Of a stretch of DNA of 64,000 nucleotides, positions 22,301-35,728 are shown piece by piece. Source of the DNA: Purshia tridentata (lineage: Eukaryota; Streptophyta; Magnoliopsida; Rosales; Rosaceae); NCBI GenBank assembly GCA_003254885.1, contig QANT01008492.1, positions 1 to 64,000 of the forward strand. Direction: 5' to 3'. Every line of letters starts with the position of its first letter. The stretch's first letter is position 1. The notes under the pieces are model-generated. The model was not told the origin of the DNA and did not search any database. It worked only from the letters and a program-made list of their open reading frames with translations. The translations under genes and the position numbers were made by a program.

Positions 22301-25300
22301 TTCCTTATGTCTTGCTTGCCCAGCAAGGAGGTTTCGGTGCAATTTGGACGAATTTGGACTGAGTACGCACCGAAATGATGTTTTCGTGCATTCTTCACAC
22401 CTAAAGTGGTTCTTTAGGGCTGGCACGCTAATCGAGACATGGGAACGTGCGTCCTCATGTCCTTCTTGCCAACCGGGCACGTTTTGATGCAATTTAGACG
22501 AAAGTAGACTGAGTGTGCACGGAAATGAGGTTTGAGTTCCTTCTTAACACGAAATGCGCTTCTTGAGGGCTAGAACGTTAATCCAAGCATGAGAACGTGC
22601 TTCTTGCCAACCGCGCACGTTTTGGTGCGACTTTAACCAAGTCGTGCACAGTGCGCACCGAAATGACGTTCCACGCATTCTTAACACCTAAACTGGTTCG
22701 TTGGGGCTAGAACGCTAATCCAAACAAGACAAAGTGCTTCCTCATGTCCTTATTGCCAACCGGGGACGTTTTGGTGCAATTGAAACGAAATTGGGTGGAG
22801 GAGGCACCGAAATGGGGTTTTCGTGCGTTCTTATCAGAAGCATGCGCTTCTTGAGGGCTAGAACGCTAATCCAAGAATGAGAAAGTGCTTCCCCACATCT
22901 TTCTTGCCAACCGGGCACGTTTTGGTGGAAATTGCACGAAATTGGATTGAGTACGCACCGAAATGATGTTTTCGTGCCTTCTAAACACGAAATGTGCTTC
23001 TTTAGGGCTAGAATGCTAATCCAAGCGTGAGAAAGTGCTTCCCCATGTCTTTCTTGCCAACCGATAACGTTTTGGTGCAACTTTAACCAAACTGTACAGA
23101 GTGCGCACCGAAGTGACGTCTTCGTTCATTCCTAAGACCCGAAGTGGTTCTTTAGGGCTAGCACGCTAATCGACACATTAGGGAGTGCTTCCTCACCTCT
23201 TTCTCTCCAATCGGGCACGTTTTGGTGCAATTTGGGCCAAGTTAGACTGAGTATGCACCGAAATGACGTATTCGTGCACTCTTAGCACCTAAAGCTGTTC
23301 TTTGGGGCTTGAACGCTCATCGAGACATGAGAGAGTGCTTCCCCATGTCTTTCTTTCCAACGGGGGACGTTTTGGTGCAACTTTAATCGAATTGGACTCA
23401 GTGTGCGCCGAAACGACGTTTTCCTGCATTCTTAAGACCTCAAGTGGTTCCTTAGGGTTAGCACGCAAATATCGTGACATGAGAAAGTGCTTCCTTACGT
23501 CTTTCTTGCCCACGAAGGAGGTTTCAGTGCAATAATTGCTTCCCCATGTCTCTCTTCCAACCGGGGAACTTTTTGGTGCAACATTAATCGACTTGCACTC
23601 AGTGTGCACCGAAATGACGTTTTAGTGCGTCCTTCGGGCCTCAAGTGGATCCTTAGGGTTGGGACGCTAATATTGAGACGTGAGAAAGTGCTTCCTTATG
23701 TCTTTCTTTCCCACCAAGGAAGTTTTGGTGCAATTTGGACGAATTTGGACTGAGTACGCACCGAAATGATGTTTTCGTGCATTCTTCACACCTAAAGTGG
23801 TTCTTTAGGGCTGGCACGCTAATCGAGACATGGGAACGTGCGTCCTCATGTCCTTCTTGCCAACCGGGCACGTTTTGATGCAATTTAGACGAAAGTAGAC
23901 TGAGTGTGCACGGAAATGAGGTTTGAGTTCCTTCTTAACACGAAATGCGCTTCTTGAGGGCTAGAACGTTAATCCAAGCATGAGAACGTGCTTCTTGCCA
24001 ACCGCGCACGTTTTGGTGCGACTTTAACCAAGTCGTGCACAGTGCGCACCGAAATGACGTTCCACGCATTCTTAACACCTAAACTGGTTCGTTGGGGCTA
24101 GAACGCTAATCCAAACAAGAGAAAGTGCTTCCTCATGTCCTTATTGCCAACCGGGGACGTTTTGGTGCATTTCAAACAAAATTGGGTTGGGAGGCACCGA
24201 AATGAGGTTTTCGTGCGTTCTTAACCAAAAGCATGTGCTTCTTGAGGGCTAGAACACTAATCCAAGAATGAGAAAGTGCTGCCCCACATCTTTCTTGCCA
24301 ATCGGGAACGTTTTGGTGGAAATTGTACGAAATTGGATTAAGTACGCACCGAAATGTTGTTTTCGTGCCTTCGCAACACGAAATGTGCCTCTTTAGTGCT
24401 AGAATGCTAATCCAAGCATCGGAAAGTGCTTCCCCATGTCTTTCCTGCCAACCGATAACGTTCTGGTGCAACTTTAACCAAACTGTCCAGTGTGTGCACC
24501 GAAATGACGTTTTCGTTCACTCCTAACACCCAAAGTGGTTCTTTAGGGCTAGCACGGTAATCGAGACATTAGAGAGTGCTTCCTCACCTCTTTCTTGCGA
24601 ATCGGGCACGTTTTGGTGCAATTTGGACCAAGTTAGACTGAGTATGCACCGAAATGACGTATTCGTGCACTCTTAGCACCTAAAGCTGTTCTTTGGGGCT
24701 TGAACGCTCATCGAGACATGAGAGAGTGCTTCCCCATGTCTTTCTTTCCAACGGGGGACGTTTTGGTGCAACTTTAATCGAATTGGACTCAGTGTGCGCC
24801 GAAACGACGTTTCCGTGCACTCTTAAGACCTCAAGTGGTTCCTTAGGGTTAGCACGCAAATATCGAGACATGAGAAAGTGCTTCCTTATGTCTTTCTTGC
24901 CCACCAGGGAAGTTTCGGTGCAATTTGGACGAATTTGGACTGAGTACGCACCGAAATGATGCTTTCGCGCATTCTTAACACCTAAAGTGGTTCTTTAGGG
25001 CTGACACGCTAATCGAGACATGAGAACGTGCGTCCTCATGTCCTTCTTGCCAACCGGGCACGTTTTAATGCAATTTAGACGAACGTAGACTGAATATGCA
25101 CTGAAATGAGGTTTTAGTTCCTTCTTAACACGAAATGTGCTTTTTGTGGGCTAGAACGTTAATGCAAGCATGAGAACGTGGTTGTTGCCAACCACGCACG
25201 TTTTGGTGCAACTTTAACCAAGTTGTGCACAGTGTGCACCGAAATGACGTTCCATGCATTCTTAAAACCTAAACTGGTTCGCTGGGGCTAGAACGCTAAT

Positions 25301-28300
25301 CCAAACAAGAGAAAGTGCTTCCTCATGTCCTTATTGCCAACCGGGGACGTTTTGGTGCATTTGAAACAAAATTGGGTTGAGGAGGCACCGAAATGAGGTT
25401 TTCGTGCGTTCTTAACAAAAAGAATGTGCTTCTTGAGGGCTAGAACGCTAATCCAAGAATGAGAAAGTGCTTCCCCACATCTTTCTTGCCAACCGGGCAC
25501 GTTTTGGTGGAAATTGCACGAAATTGGATTGAGTACGCACCGAAATGATGTTTTCGTGCATTCTTCACACCTAAAGTGGTTCTTTAGGGCTGGCACGCTA
25601 ATCGAGACATGGGAACGTGCGTCCTCATGTCCTTCTTGCCAACCGGGCACGTTTTGATGCAATTTAGACGAAAGTAGACTGAGTGTGCACGGAAATGAGG
25701 TTTGAGTTCCTTCTTAACACGAAATGCGCTTCTTGAGGGCTAGAACGTTAATCCAAGCATGAGAACGTGCTTCTTGCCAACCGCGCACGTTTTGGTGCGA
25801 CTTTAACCAAGTCGTGCACAGTGCGCACCGAAATGACGTTCCACGCATTCTTAACACCTAAACTGGTTCGTTGGGGCTAGAACGCTAATCCAAACAAGAC
25901 AAAGTGCTTCCTCATGTCCTTATTGCCAACCGGGGACGTTTTGGTGCAATTGAACAAAATTGGGTTGGGGAGGCACCGAAATGAGGTTTTCGTGCGTTCT
26001 TAACATAAAGAATGTGCTTCTTGAGGGCTAGAACGCTAATCTTGGTGCAATTGAAACGAAATTGGGTGGAGGAGGCATCGAAATGGGGTTTTCGAGCGTT
26101 CTTATCAGAAGCATGCGCTTCTTGAGGGCTAGAACGCTAATCCAAGAATGAGAAAGTGCTTCCCCACATCTTTCTTGCCAACCGGGCACGTTTTGGTGGA
26201 AATTGCACGAAATTGGATTGAGTACGCACCGAAATGATGTTTTCGTGCCTTCTAAACACGAAATGTGCTTCTTTACGAAATGTGCTTCTTTAGGGCTAGA
26301 ATGCTAATCCAAGCGTGAGAAAGTGCTTCCCCATGTCTTTCTTTGGTGCAACTTTAACCAAACTGTACAGAGTGCGCACCGAAGTGACTTCTTCGTTCAT
26401 TCCTAAGACCCGAAGTGGTTCTTTAGGGCTAGCACGCTAATCGACACATAAGTGAGTGCTTCCTCACCTCTTTCTCTCCAATCGGGCACGTTTTGGTGCA
26501 ATTTGGGCCAAGTTAGACTGAGTATGCACCGAAATGACGTATTCGTGCACTCTTAGCACCTAAAGCTGTTCTTTGGGGCTTGAACGCTCATCGAGACATG
26601 AGAGAGTGCTTCCCCATGTCTTTCTTTCCAACGGGGGACGTTTTGGTGCAACTTTAATCGAATTGGACTCAGTGTGCGCCGAAACGACGTTTCCGTGCAC
26701 TCTTAAGACCTCAAGCGGTTCCTTAGGGTTAGCACGCAAATATCGAGACATGAGAAAGTGCTTCCTTATGTCTTTCTTGCCCACCAGGGAAGTTTCGATG
26801 CAATTTGGACTGAGTACGCACCGAAATGATGTTTACGTGCATTCTTCACACCTAAAGTGGTTCTTTAGGGCTGGCACGCTAATCGAGACATGGGAAAGTG
26901 CTTCGTCATGTCCTTCTTGCCAACCGGGCATGTTTTGATGCAATTTAGATGAAAGTAGACTGAGCGTGCACGGAAATGAGGTTTGAGTTCCTTCTTAACA
27001 CGAAATGCGCTTCTTGAGGGCTAGAACGTTAATCCAAGCATGAGAACGTGCTTCTTGCCAACCGCGCACGTTTTGGTGCGACTTTAACCAAGTCGTGCAC
27101 AGTGCGCACCGAAATGACGTTCCACGCATTCTTAACACCTAAACTGGTTCGTTGGGGCTAGAACGCTAATCCAAACAAGACAAAGTGCTTCCTCATGTCC
27201 GTGTTGCGAAACGGGGACGTTTTGGTGCAATTGAAACGAAATTGGGTGGAGGAGGCACCGAAATGGGGTTTTCGTGCGTTCTTATCAGAAGCATGCGCTT
27301 CTTGAGGGCTAGAACGCTAATCCAAGAATGAGAAAGTGCTTCCCCACATCTTTCTTGCCAACCGGGCACGTTTTGGTGGAAATTGCACGAAATTGGATTG
27401 AGTACGCACCGAAATGATGTTTTCGTGCCTTCTAAACACGAAATGTGCTTCTTTAGGGCGAGAATACTAATCCAAGCGTGAGAAAGTGCTTCCCTATGTC
27501 TTTCTTGCCAACCGATAACGTTTTGGTGCAACTTTAACCAAACTGTACAGAGTGCGCACCGAAGTGACGTCTTCGTTCATTCCTAAGACCCGAAGTGGTT
27601 CTTTAGGGCTAACACGCTAATCGACACATTAGGGAGTGCTTCCTCACCTCTTTCTCTCCAATCGGGCACGTTTTGGTGCAATTTGGGCCAAGTTAGACTG
27701 ACTATGCACCGAAATGACGTATTCGTGCACTCTTAGCACCTAAAGCTGTTCTTTGGGGCTTGAACGCTCATCGAGACATGAGAGAGTGCTTCCCCATGTC
27801 TTTCTTTCCAACGGGGGACGTTTTGGTGCAACTTTAATCGAATTGGGACTCAGTGTGCGCCGAAACGACGTTTCCGTGCACTCTTAAGACCTCAAGTGGT
27901 TCCTTAGGGTTACACGCAAATATCGAGACATGAGAAAGTGCTTCCTTTTGTCTCCAATCGGGCACGTTTTGGTGCAATTTGGACCAACTTTGACTGAGTA
28001 TGCACCGAAATGACGTATTCGTGCACTCTTAGCACCTAAAGCTGTTCTTTGGGGCTTGAACGCTCATCGAGACATGAGAGAGTGCTTCCCCATGTCTTTC
28101 TTTCCAACGGGGGACGTTTTGGTGCAACTTTAATCGAATTGGACTCAGTGTGCGCCGAAACGACGTTTCCGTGCACTCTTAAGACCTCAAGTGGTTCCTT
28201 AGGGTTAGCACGCAAATATCGAGACATGAGAAAGTGCTTCCTTATGTCTTTCTTGCCCACCAGGGAAGTTTCGGTGCAATTTGGACGAATTTGGACTGAG

Positions 28301-29730
28301 TACGCACCGAAATGATGTTTTCGTGCATTCTTCACACCTAAAGTGGTTCTTTAGGGCTGGCACGCTAAATCGAGACATGGGAACGTGCGTCCTCATGTCC
28401 TTCTTGCCAACCGGGCACGTTTTGATGCAATTTAGAGAAAGTAGACTGAGTGTGCACGGAAATGAGGTTTGAGTTCCTTCTTAACACGAAATGCGCTTCT
28501 TGAGGGCTAGAACGTTAATCCAAGCATGAGAACGTGCTTCTTGCCAACCGCGCACGTTTTGGTGCGACTTTAACCAAGTCGTGCACAGTGCGCACCGAAA
28601 TGACGTTCCACGCATTCTTAACACCTAAACTGGTTCGTTGGGGCTAGAACGCTAATCCAAACAAGACAAAGTGCTTCCTCATGTCCTTATTGTCAACCAG
28701 GGACGTTTTGGTGCAATTGAAACGAAATTGGGTGGAGGAGGCACCGAAATGGGGTTTTCGTGCGTTCTTATCAGAAGCATGCGCTTCTTGAGGGCTAGAA
28801 CGCTAATCCAAGAATGAGAAAGTGCTTCCCCACATCTTTCTTGCCAACCGGGCACGTTTTGGTGGAAATTGCACGAAATTGGATTGAGTACGCACCGAAA
28901 TGATGTTTTCGTGCCTTCTAAACACGAAATGTTGCACGAACTTGGATTGAGTACGCACCGAAATGATGTTTTCGTGCCTTCTAAACACGAAATGTGCTTC
29001 TGAACGTTTTGGTGCAACTTTAACCAAACTGTACAGACTGCGCACCGAAGTGACGTCTTCGTTCATTCCTAAGACCCGAAGTGGTTCTTTAGGGCTAGCA
29101 CGCTAATCGACACATTAGGGAGTGCTTCCTCACCTCTTTCTCTCCAATCGGGCACGTTTTGGTGCAATTTGGACCAAGTTAGACTGAGTATGCACCGAAA
29201 TGACGTATTCGTGCACTCTTAGCACCTAAAGCTGTTCTTTGGGGCTTGAACGCTCATCGAGACATGAGAGAGTGCTTCCCCACGTCTTTCTTTCCAACGG
29301 GGAACGTTTTGGTGCAACTTTAATCGAATTGGACTCAGTGTGCGCTGAAACGACGTTTCCGTGCACTCTTAACACCCCAAGTGGTTCCTTAGGGTTAGCA
29401 CGCAAATATCGAGAAATGAGAAAGTGCTTCCTTATGTCTTTCTTGCGCACCAGGGAAGTTTCGGTGCAATTTGGACGAATTTGGACTGAGTACGCACCGA
29501 AATGATGTTTTCATGCATTCTTCACACCTAAAGTGGTTCTTTAGGGTTTGCACGCTAATCGAGACATGGGAACGTGCGTCCTCATGTCCTTCTTGCCAAC
29601 CGGGCACGTTTTGATGCAATTTAGACGAAAGTANTGCCAACCGCGCACGTTTTGGTGCAACTTTAACTAAGTCGTGCACAGTGTGCACCGAAATGACGTT
29701 TGAAGCATTCTTAACACCTAAACTGGCTCT
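19374..29730 (-). repeat. Satellite array, block 4 (8-mer HOR, minus polarity)
   Basis: At about 19374 the repeat switches strand within a monomer and stays inverted to the LINE at 29731. HOR period is 1,190 bp; for example the same 112-codon frame recurs at exactly 1,190-bp steps at 20362-20700, 21552-21890 and 22742-23080. These copies look more alike than those at 4-9 kb, which suggests recent homogenisation. Irregularities include an extra diverged monomer at about 23530-23690, fusions at 25540-25570 and 26030-26060, short duplications near 26250-26285 and 28920-28990, and a repeated partial HOR at 27950-28080. N joins lie at 19416 and 29634. Confidence 0.95.
19397..19435. repeat. 19-bp direct repeat around an N just after the strand switch
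   Basis: A 19-base segment before the N at 19416 is repeated after it with one mismatch. About 40 bp before the N are already in minus polarity, so the strand switch itself lies inside the left contig and was not created by this join. Confidence 0.7.
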
Positions 29731-29979
29731 TGAAAATTTTAGGTCAGGTGCTAGAGAGAGATGCTCTCCCTTCTCTCTAGAATTCTGGCTGCTGCCCCTA
29801 CCAACAACCAAACTTCCAGCCATCCATTTCCTTCATTCTGGCCACCTTCTTACACCTTTAGCCACTAAAATGTCTCCCTCTTCTTCCCCTACACAACCAC
29901 CTTCTCAAAAAACTCCTCACCCCTTGAAATCATCCCCTTGCTGCCCCTCTCCCCAGCCCCAACTTCCCAGCCCCAAACC

Positions 29980-32114
29980 ATGATTCCAAGCACATTTCAG
30001 CGAGACCCAAGCCTTAATATCCGCCTCCATACAGCCACAAACGGTCCCCCATCTTCCCCCCCTTCCCCAAACAGTTCTTTAGTCCTTCTTGGCCCTCCTT
30101 CTTCTGGTTTGCTTTCTGGGAGTAAGGAGGTTAAGTTATCTTGCGCCCCTGCTCATGAAACTCTTGGGGGTAACCCTTCCACTTCACTTCCAAGCTCCCT
30201 TACATCTTCTGAAGCTCCTCCTAAGTTTTCCTTAACCTCTAATGGGGTTTTCAAGTTCAAGGACGCAGCTGTGCTTCAGGGGGAAGGAGGTGCTGCAAGA
30301 GGCTTTGGTGCACAGGCCAAGGGTTACTCGTTGGATCCGTTGGGTAATAGCTTGGTGGATAATAGCATGCTGGAGGGTAAAAGTCTATCTTCATCTAGGA
30401 ATCACGTGCATGCATTGGAGAATGAGGATGCCAGCTACTTGGATCCCTTTGCCACTGATTTGTCCTCTGAGCAGTCTCTGTCAAGTCACATGGGTTTGGA
30501 CTTGCACAAGACTTTAGGAGCTGTACCAGCTGATCACACACCTTCCAATGGTACTTTGGATAGCCCCCCAACCCCTGAGGCTTTTTTGAACGTGGGGAAG
30601 TCCTTTGTAGGGGCTTTTGATCTGTTTAAGGAAACCCCCATACCCCATCAGCTGTCCCATGTGCAGGTTGACTTTGGGGCCACCTCTCTTGGCCAAAAAA
30701 CTCAAACCACACCACCTCTACCTAAAAATCAATCACCTTCCCCTAGAAATTATTGCCAAGTTTTGCAAGGGGCTGGGGGTTCCCCCCATGCTCACATGAA
30801 GCTAAAGTATCATCAACCTTTGATGGATGGAAGTAGAAGGGTGGTGTCTCCACCCCCTGAGGTGGCTGCAAAGGGTTGCAAGGCTTGGGAGAATACCCTA
30901 GTGGGTTATATGATTGATGGAAAACAGCTCCCCTTCGCGGTTGTGAAGTCCATTGCTCATAGGGTGTGGGGTTCCAAGGGGCTGCTGGAGGTTCTTGCTA
31001 ATGATAAAGGTTTTTTCTTCTTTAAATTCCAAATGGCTGAGGCTTGTACATCAATTATGGAGGCTGGGCCATGGCTTTTTGCTGGAAAACCTCTATTCCT
31101 CAAGAGATGGCAGCAAGGGTTCATTCTCACTAAGGAGGCGCACACAAGGATTCCTATTTGGGCTAAGTTCCACAATGTTCCTCATGAATATTGGACTGAG
31201 AACGGCCTCAGCTACATTGCAAGTGCTGTAGGTAGACCTCTTTATGCCGATAGCCTTACCCAAAATCTCAAAAGAGTCTCCTACGCTAGGGTTTGCGTTG
31301 AGGTAGATGCTTCCTCTGAACTTGTGGAGTCTTTTGACCTAATGGTGCATGGAGGTCATCTTGGCTCATCCCCTACTTTGGTGGAGGTAAGGGTTGATTA
31401 TCAATGGAAACCAAAATTTTGTAAAACTTGCAACTCATTTGGACATGCTAATGGGAGCTGCACCAGCCCTCCTAAGCGCATGGTATGGGTTAAGAAGCCT
31501 ATTGGAGGTGCTGACCTACTTTCTAATGACTCAATTGAGGCTACTACTATTAAGGGGAAGGGCAAGGATGAAAGGAGAACTGATGATAGGAGTGCTGACC
31601 CGAAGAAGGGGGATGTCAATGGCAAGGGTGGCTGGCCTCCTATTGTCAATCCTTTCGAAATCATGGGGGCAGTGCGTAACTTTGAGGGAAGGATGAAAGG
31701 AGAACTGATGATAGGAGTGCTGACCTGAAGAAGGGGGATGTCAATGGCAAGGGTGGCTGGCCTCCTATTGTCAATCCTATCGAAATCATGGGGGCAGTGC
31801 GTAACTTTGAGGGAGGTGCTGCTTCATGTGCAATTCAAGAGGACGATCACCCCTCTTCTCCAGCCCCTATCTATTCCTCTCCCAACTCCTTTGAAGTCCT
31901 TGAGGAGGAAACAGACTTAGAAAGTGAGAATGAGCCTAATACAGCGTCCCCTGACAACTCTCTTTGGCCAAGCAAGTTGAAAGCACTGAAGATTGATGGA
32001 GCTGTTTTGGGGGCTGGAATTACTTCAAATAAGAAGAAAAAGAAGAAAAAAAAGAAAAAGTCAACTAGGAGAGGCATGGTGAGCCCAGGTGATTCCTCTA
32101 ATCCTCATCAATGA
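29980..32114 (+). pseudogene. LINE ORF1 (DUF4283-like, zinc knuckle), broken by a duplication
   Basis: ORF1 of plant L1 LINEs encodes a nucleic-acid-binding protein that packages the element RNA. The first ATG of the long frame is at 29980; the open frame itself extends upstream to 29938. An upstream ATG at 29870 lies in another frame that ends at 29983. Codon numbers below count from 29938. The N-terminal 300 codons are rich in Ser and Pro. A DUF4283-like region spans about codons 318-460, with the typical GPWLF and KPLFLKRW segments near 377-388. A CX2CX4HX4C zinc knuckle follows at 495-508 (31420-31461). The frame closes at 31728 because of the 125-bp duplication, and the lysine-rich C-terminus (32029-32070, about ten consecutive Lys) is then read from 31788 in another frame up to TGA at 32112. 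Confidence 0.9.
31564..31813 (+). repeat. 125-bp tandem duplication inside LINE ORF1
   Basis: Bases 31564-31688 are repeated at 31689-31813 with very few differences. Because 125 is not a multiple of three, the second copy shifts the frame. High similarity of the copies suggests a recent event, or an assembly or cloning artefact. Confidence 0.9.
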
Positions 32115-35100
32115 TTAAGCTTGCTTGTTGGAACAATAGGGGGCTTAATTCCTCCCCTAAGCAGGCTGCCATTCAGAATTTTGTGAAGGATAACAATATT
32201 TCTCTTATTAGTATTGTTGAGACCAAAGTGCGGGCTAGTAATAAGGAGCCTGTTTCTAATTCTTTGTTTAGTAATTGGAATGTGGAGGCTAATTACAATT
32301 TGAGTGATAGTGGTAGAATTTGGGTAGCTTGGGACCCGAGTATTTTTGAGCTTATTAAATTGGATGAATCTGATCAAGTGATCAACTACAGGGCCAGCCA
32401 TATTGAATGTAAGCTTGACTTTCATGTGTCTTTTGTCTATGGTTCGAATGATAATGGTATTCGCAAGGATTTGTGGAGTAGCTTAGTCCGCACCTCCTTC
32501 ATTGTGGCTGACCAACCTTGGGTTATTTTAGGGGATTTCAATGTGGTTCGCAGCTCTTTTGAGATCATGGGAGGTTCCACTAGAACTACAAATGCTATGG
32601 TGGAGTTCCAAAATTGCTTAAAAGATATTGAAGTTGATGATCTTCGTTTTACGGGGTCTCTTTGTACTTGGAGTGATAAACGCCCTATTTTGGGATGTAT
32701 ATCTAAGAAACTTGATAGGGTTATGGTAAATGAAGCTTGGATGATGAAGTTTGGTAACTCGGGGGCTGCTTTTCCGTTGCCTAGTATTTTTGATCATTGT
32801 CCGTGCTTGGTGAGTTTGGGGATATCCCCTAAAGCTAGGAAATGTCCTTTTAAGTTCTTGAATTTCTTGACTAAGCGTGAGGACTTTCTTCCCCTGGTTG
32901 CTCGCTATTGGGATACGGTTATTGTCGGATCCCGTCAATTCCAAGTTGCCAAAAAGCTTAACTTAGTTAAAGAGGAGATCAAGAAGCTCAACAAGAATGT
33001 GGTTGGGAATGTGACTCGTAACACTATTAATGCTAAGCATAAGTTGGATGATTGTCAAAAGCTCTTGGAGGGAAATCCTTGTGATCCAGCCCTTAGAAGG
33101 AATGAACAAGAGCTATTGAAGGGGTACATTAAGGCGCTTGAGGAGGAAGAACAATTCCATAAGCAAAAGTCCCGCATCCAATGGTTGAAGGAAGGTGATA
33201 GGAATTCAGCCTTTTTCTTTAAATCATCCATTGGCCGGAGGAACATTAACCGTATCTCTTCCCTTTGTAGTGAGGATGGATCTGTCATTGATGGAAGTGA
33301 CAATGTGAAAGCTGAAGTGGTTAAGTTCTATCAAGATTTGTGGCATGCTCCTAATAACTTGGGGAGTGACATTGGAGATTCTATTAGGAGATTTGTCCCC
33401 CACTCTATTTCAGAGGATCAAGCTACCTCCCTTGGAAATGAGATTTCGATGGAGGAGATCAAAGAGGCTTGCTTCTCTATGAATCCGAATAAGGCTCCTG
33501 GCCCCGATGGTTTTAATGCTCATTTCTTCCAAGCTACTTGGCACATTATTGGGGAGGATGTTACTATGGCTATTAAGGAGTTCTTTTCTTCAGGGCAGCT
33601 CCTTGGTGAGTTTAATGCGACCTCGGTTACTCTTATTCCAAAAGTGCCAAATGCAACAAAGCTCACTGATTTTAGGCCTATTTCTTGTTGTAATACTCTT
33701 TATAAGATGATTTCCAAGATTATTGCCAACAGGATTAAAAGGGTGCTTCCTTCTATCATTAGTCCTACTCAAACGGCCTTTGTGGCGGGACGGAGGATTG
33801 GTGATAATATCCTCTTGGTGTAAGAGTTATTTCGTGACTACCACAAGGAGAGGTGTGCCCTTAAAGTGGATATTATGAAAGCTTATGATATGGTGGACTG
33901 GAGCTTCATTACAAATACTCTCGCTGCCTTCAAGTTCCCCATTGCTATGATCAAGTGGATTAGGGCTTGCATTTCTACCCCTAGATTCTCTATTTGTGTG
34001 AATGGGGAATTGGCTGGTTTCTTCCCAAGCTCCCGCGGGCTTCGCCAAGGTGATCCTATGTCCCCTTACCTCTTTGTTATAGCCATGGAAGTGTTATCTC
34101 AAATTGTGGCTAGCAAGACTTCTCTTAACCAAAGCTTCAAGTACCATTGGAAGTGTGAAAAGGTGAAGCTCACTCACTTATGCTTTGTGGATGATCTTAT
34201 TATGCTTTGTAAAGGTGATCTAGCTTCAGTTAGTATTCTCAATGAGGTCTTGGAGGTTTTTCATAACCTCTTGGGACTAAAAGCTAATGCCAATAAGAGC
34301 AATATGTTTACTTCGAGTGTCCCTCCGGATTTGAAGACCTCCTTTCACAACATTCTTGGTTTCAATGTGGGAGTTCTTCCCGTAAGGTACCTTGGCATCC
34401 CTATCATCTCTACTAAGCTTAGAATTAGAGACTGCATGAAGCTCATTGATAATGTGGCTACTCGGATTCACTCTTGGAGGAATAAGTTCCTCTCTTATGC
34501 GGGAAGGCTCCAACTCATCATCTCGGTGCTATCTAGTATGCATATTTTTTGGGCTAGTCACATTATGCTCCCTAAGAAGGTTCTCCTCAATGTGGAACAA
34601 AAGATTCGTGCTTTCCTTTGGTCGGGATCGGATACCAGTCCTCATGGTGCTAAAGTGGCGTGGGAGAGTGTGTGTAAGCCTAAAAAGGAAGGGGGATTGG
34701 GAATCAAGTCACTGCCCATTTGGAACAAGTCTTTAATGATGCGTCACTTGTGGCAAATTATCTGTGGTGTGGATAATATTTGGACTAGGTGGATTAATGC
34801 TTACCACTTGAAAGGAAACAATATTTGGGAGGTTAAACCACTGCAAATCTGCTCTTAGAATTGGAGGAAGATGCTTAAGCTACGCCCTCTTGCTCGGCCC
34901 TTTATTTATCATAGGATTGGGAATGGGAATAGAACCTCCTTGTGGTTTGATAATTGGCATCCTCGGGGCCCTATTTTATTAGTGTGGGGTAGGCGGGCGA
35001 TCTATGATTCGGGGATGCGTGCTTCTTCCATGGTCAAGGAGATTGTGTCTAATGGGGAGTGGGAGTGGCCAGTTAGTAACTCCCCGGATCTTATGGAGAT

Positions 35101-35728
35101 AAAGCAGCTCATGCCGAGTTATAACCCGGATGGTGGGAGTGAAGACCTGATTGTGTGGCTCCCATCTCCTTCTGAGGTTTATACCGCTGCCTCCACTTGG
35201 GAGGAATTGAGATCCAAGAGCTCTACGGTCCATTGGTTCAAGCTTGTTTGGTTTACCAACAATATCCCTCGAATGAGTTTCATCCTTTGGCTTGCTGTGT
35301 GGGAAAGGTTGGCTACTTCTGATCATATCCACGATTATAAGCCTAATATTGATACCACTTGCGTGTTGTGTAAGAGAGAGGTGGAAACACATAGTCATCT
35401 TTTCTTCGATTGCCCATTCAGCAACCTTATTTGGGCAAATCTTATGGCTAAGTGTGGTTATCCGCTCCCTTCTATTGCTTGGCCTCTTTTGGTCATAAGG
35501 GCGGCTGCTTCTTGGAAAGGGAAGCACATCATGACCACTATTAAGAAGTTATGTCTAGCTACTGCAGTCTACTCCATTTGGGGGGAAAGAAATCAACGCA
35601 TGTTCAGAAATGAGGCAAGGGACGCGTCCTCCTTGTTGAAGGTGATTATCAACTCAATTAAATGTAGACTAGTTTCTATCCCCTCTACGTTAGGCCCTAT
35701 TCCAAATGAGTGGATTTTGGGAGATTAG
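32111..35728 (+). pseudogene. LINE ORF2 (endonuclease, reverse transcriptase, zf-RVT), two in-frame stops
   Basis: ORF2 supplies the nicking and reverse-transcription activities for target-primed insertion. One frame runs from ATG 32111 to 35728, 1,205 codons, interrupted by TAA at 33821-33823 (codon 571) and TAG at 34856-34858 (codon 916). The AP-endonuclease-like domain is at the N-terminus (WNNRG at codons 7-11, GDFN at 141-144, FDHCP near 230). The RT includes KAPGPDG at 461-467, a TDFRPIS segment near 520, the SPYLF segment, an FVDD active site at 692-695 (34184-34195; FADD is more usual in plant LINEs) and YLGIPI. The C-terminal zf-RVT region has Cys at 1084 and 1087 followed by HSH and Cys. 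The start overlaps the ORF1 stop as ATGA, which suggests coupled reinitiation. The protein cannot be made whole from this copy. Confidence 0.93.

Noticed and set aside
6450-29730. Dozens of 60-190-codon open frames on both strands, some repeated at exactly 1,190 bp
   Set aside because: They follow the satellite period, occur in overlapping frames on both strands, and have no domain, start context or conserved ends. They are by-products of a repeat with few stops in some frames.
19374-29730. The whole minus-polarity block as a single misoriented contig between the Ns at 19416 and 29634
   Set aside because: Polarity already changes about 40 bp before the left N, and minus polarity continues about 95 bp past the right N, so flipping the contig alone does not restore one polarity. 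A chimera is not fully excluded.
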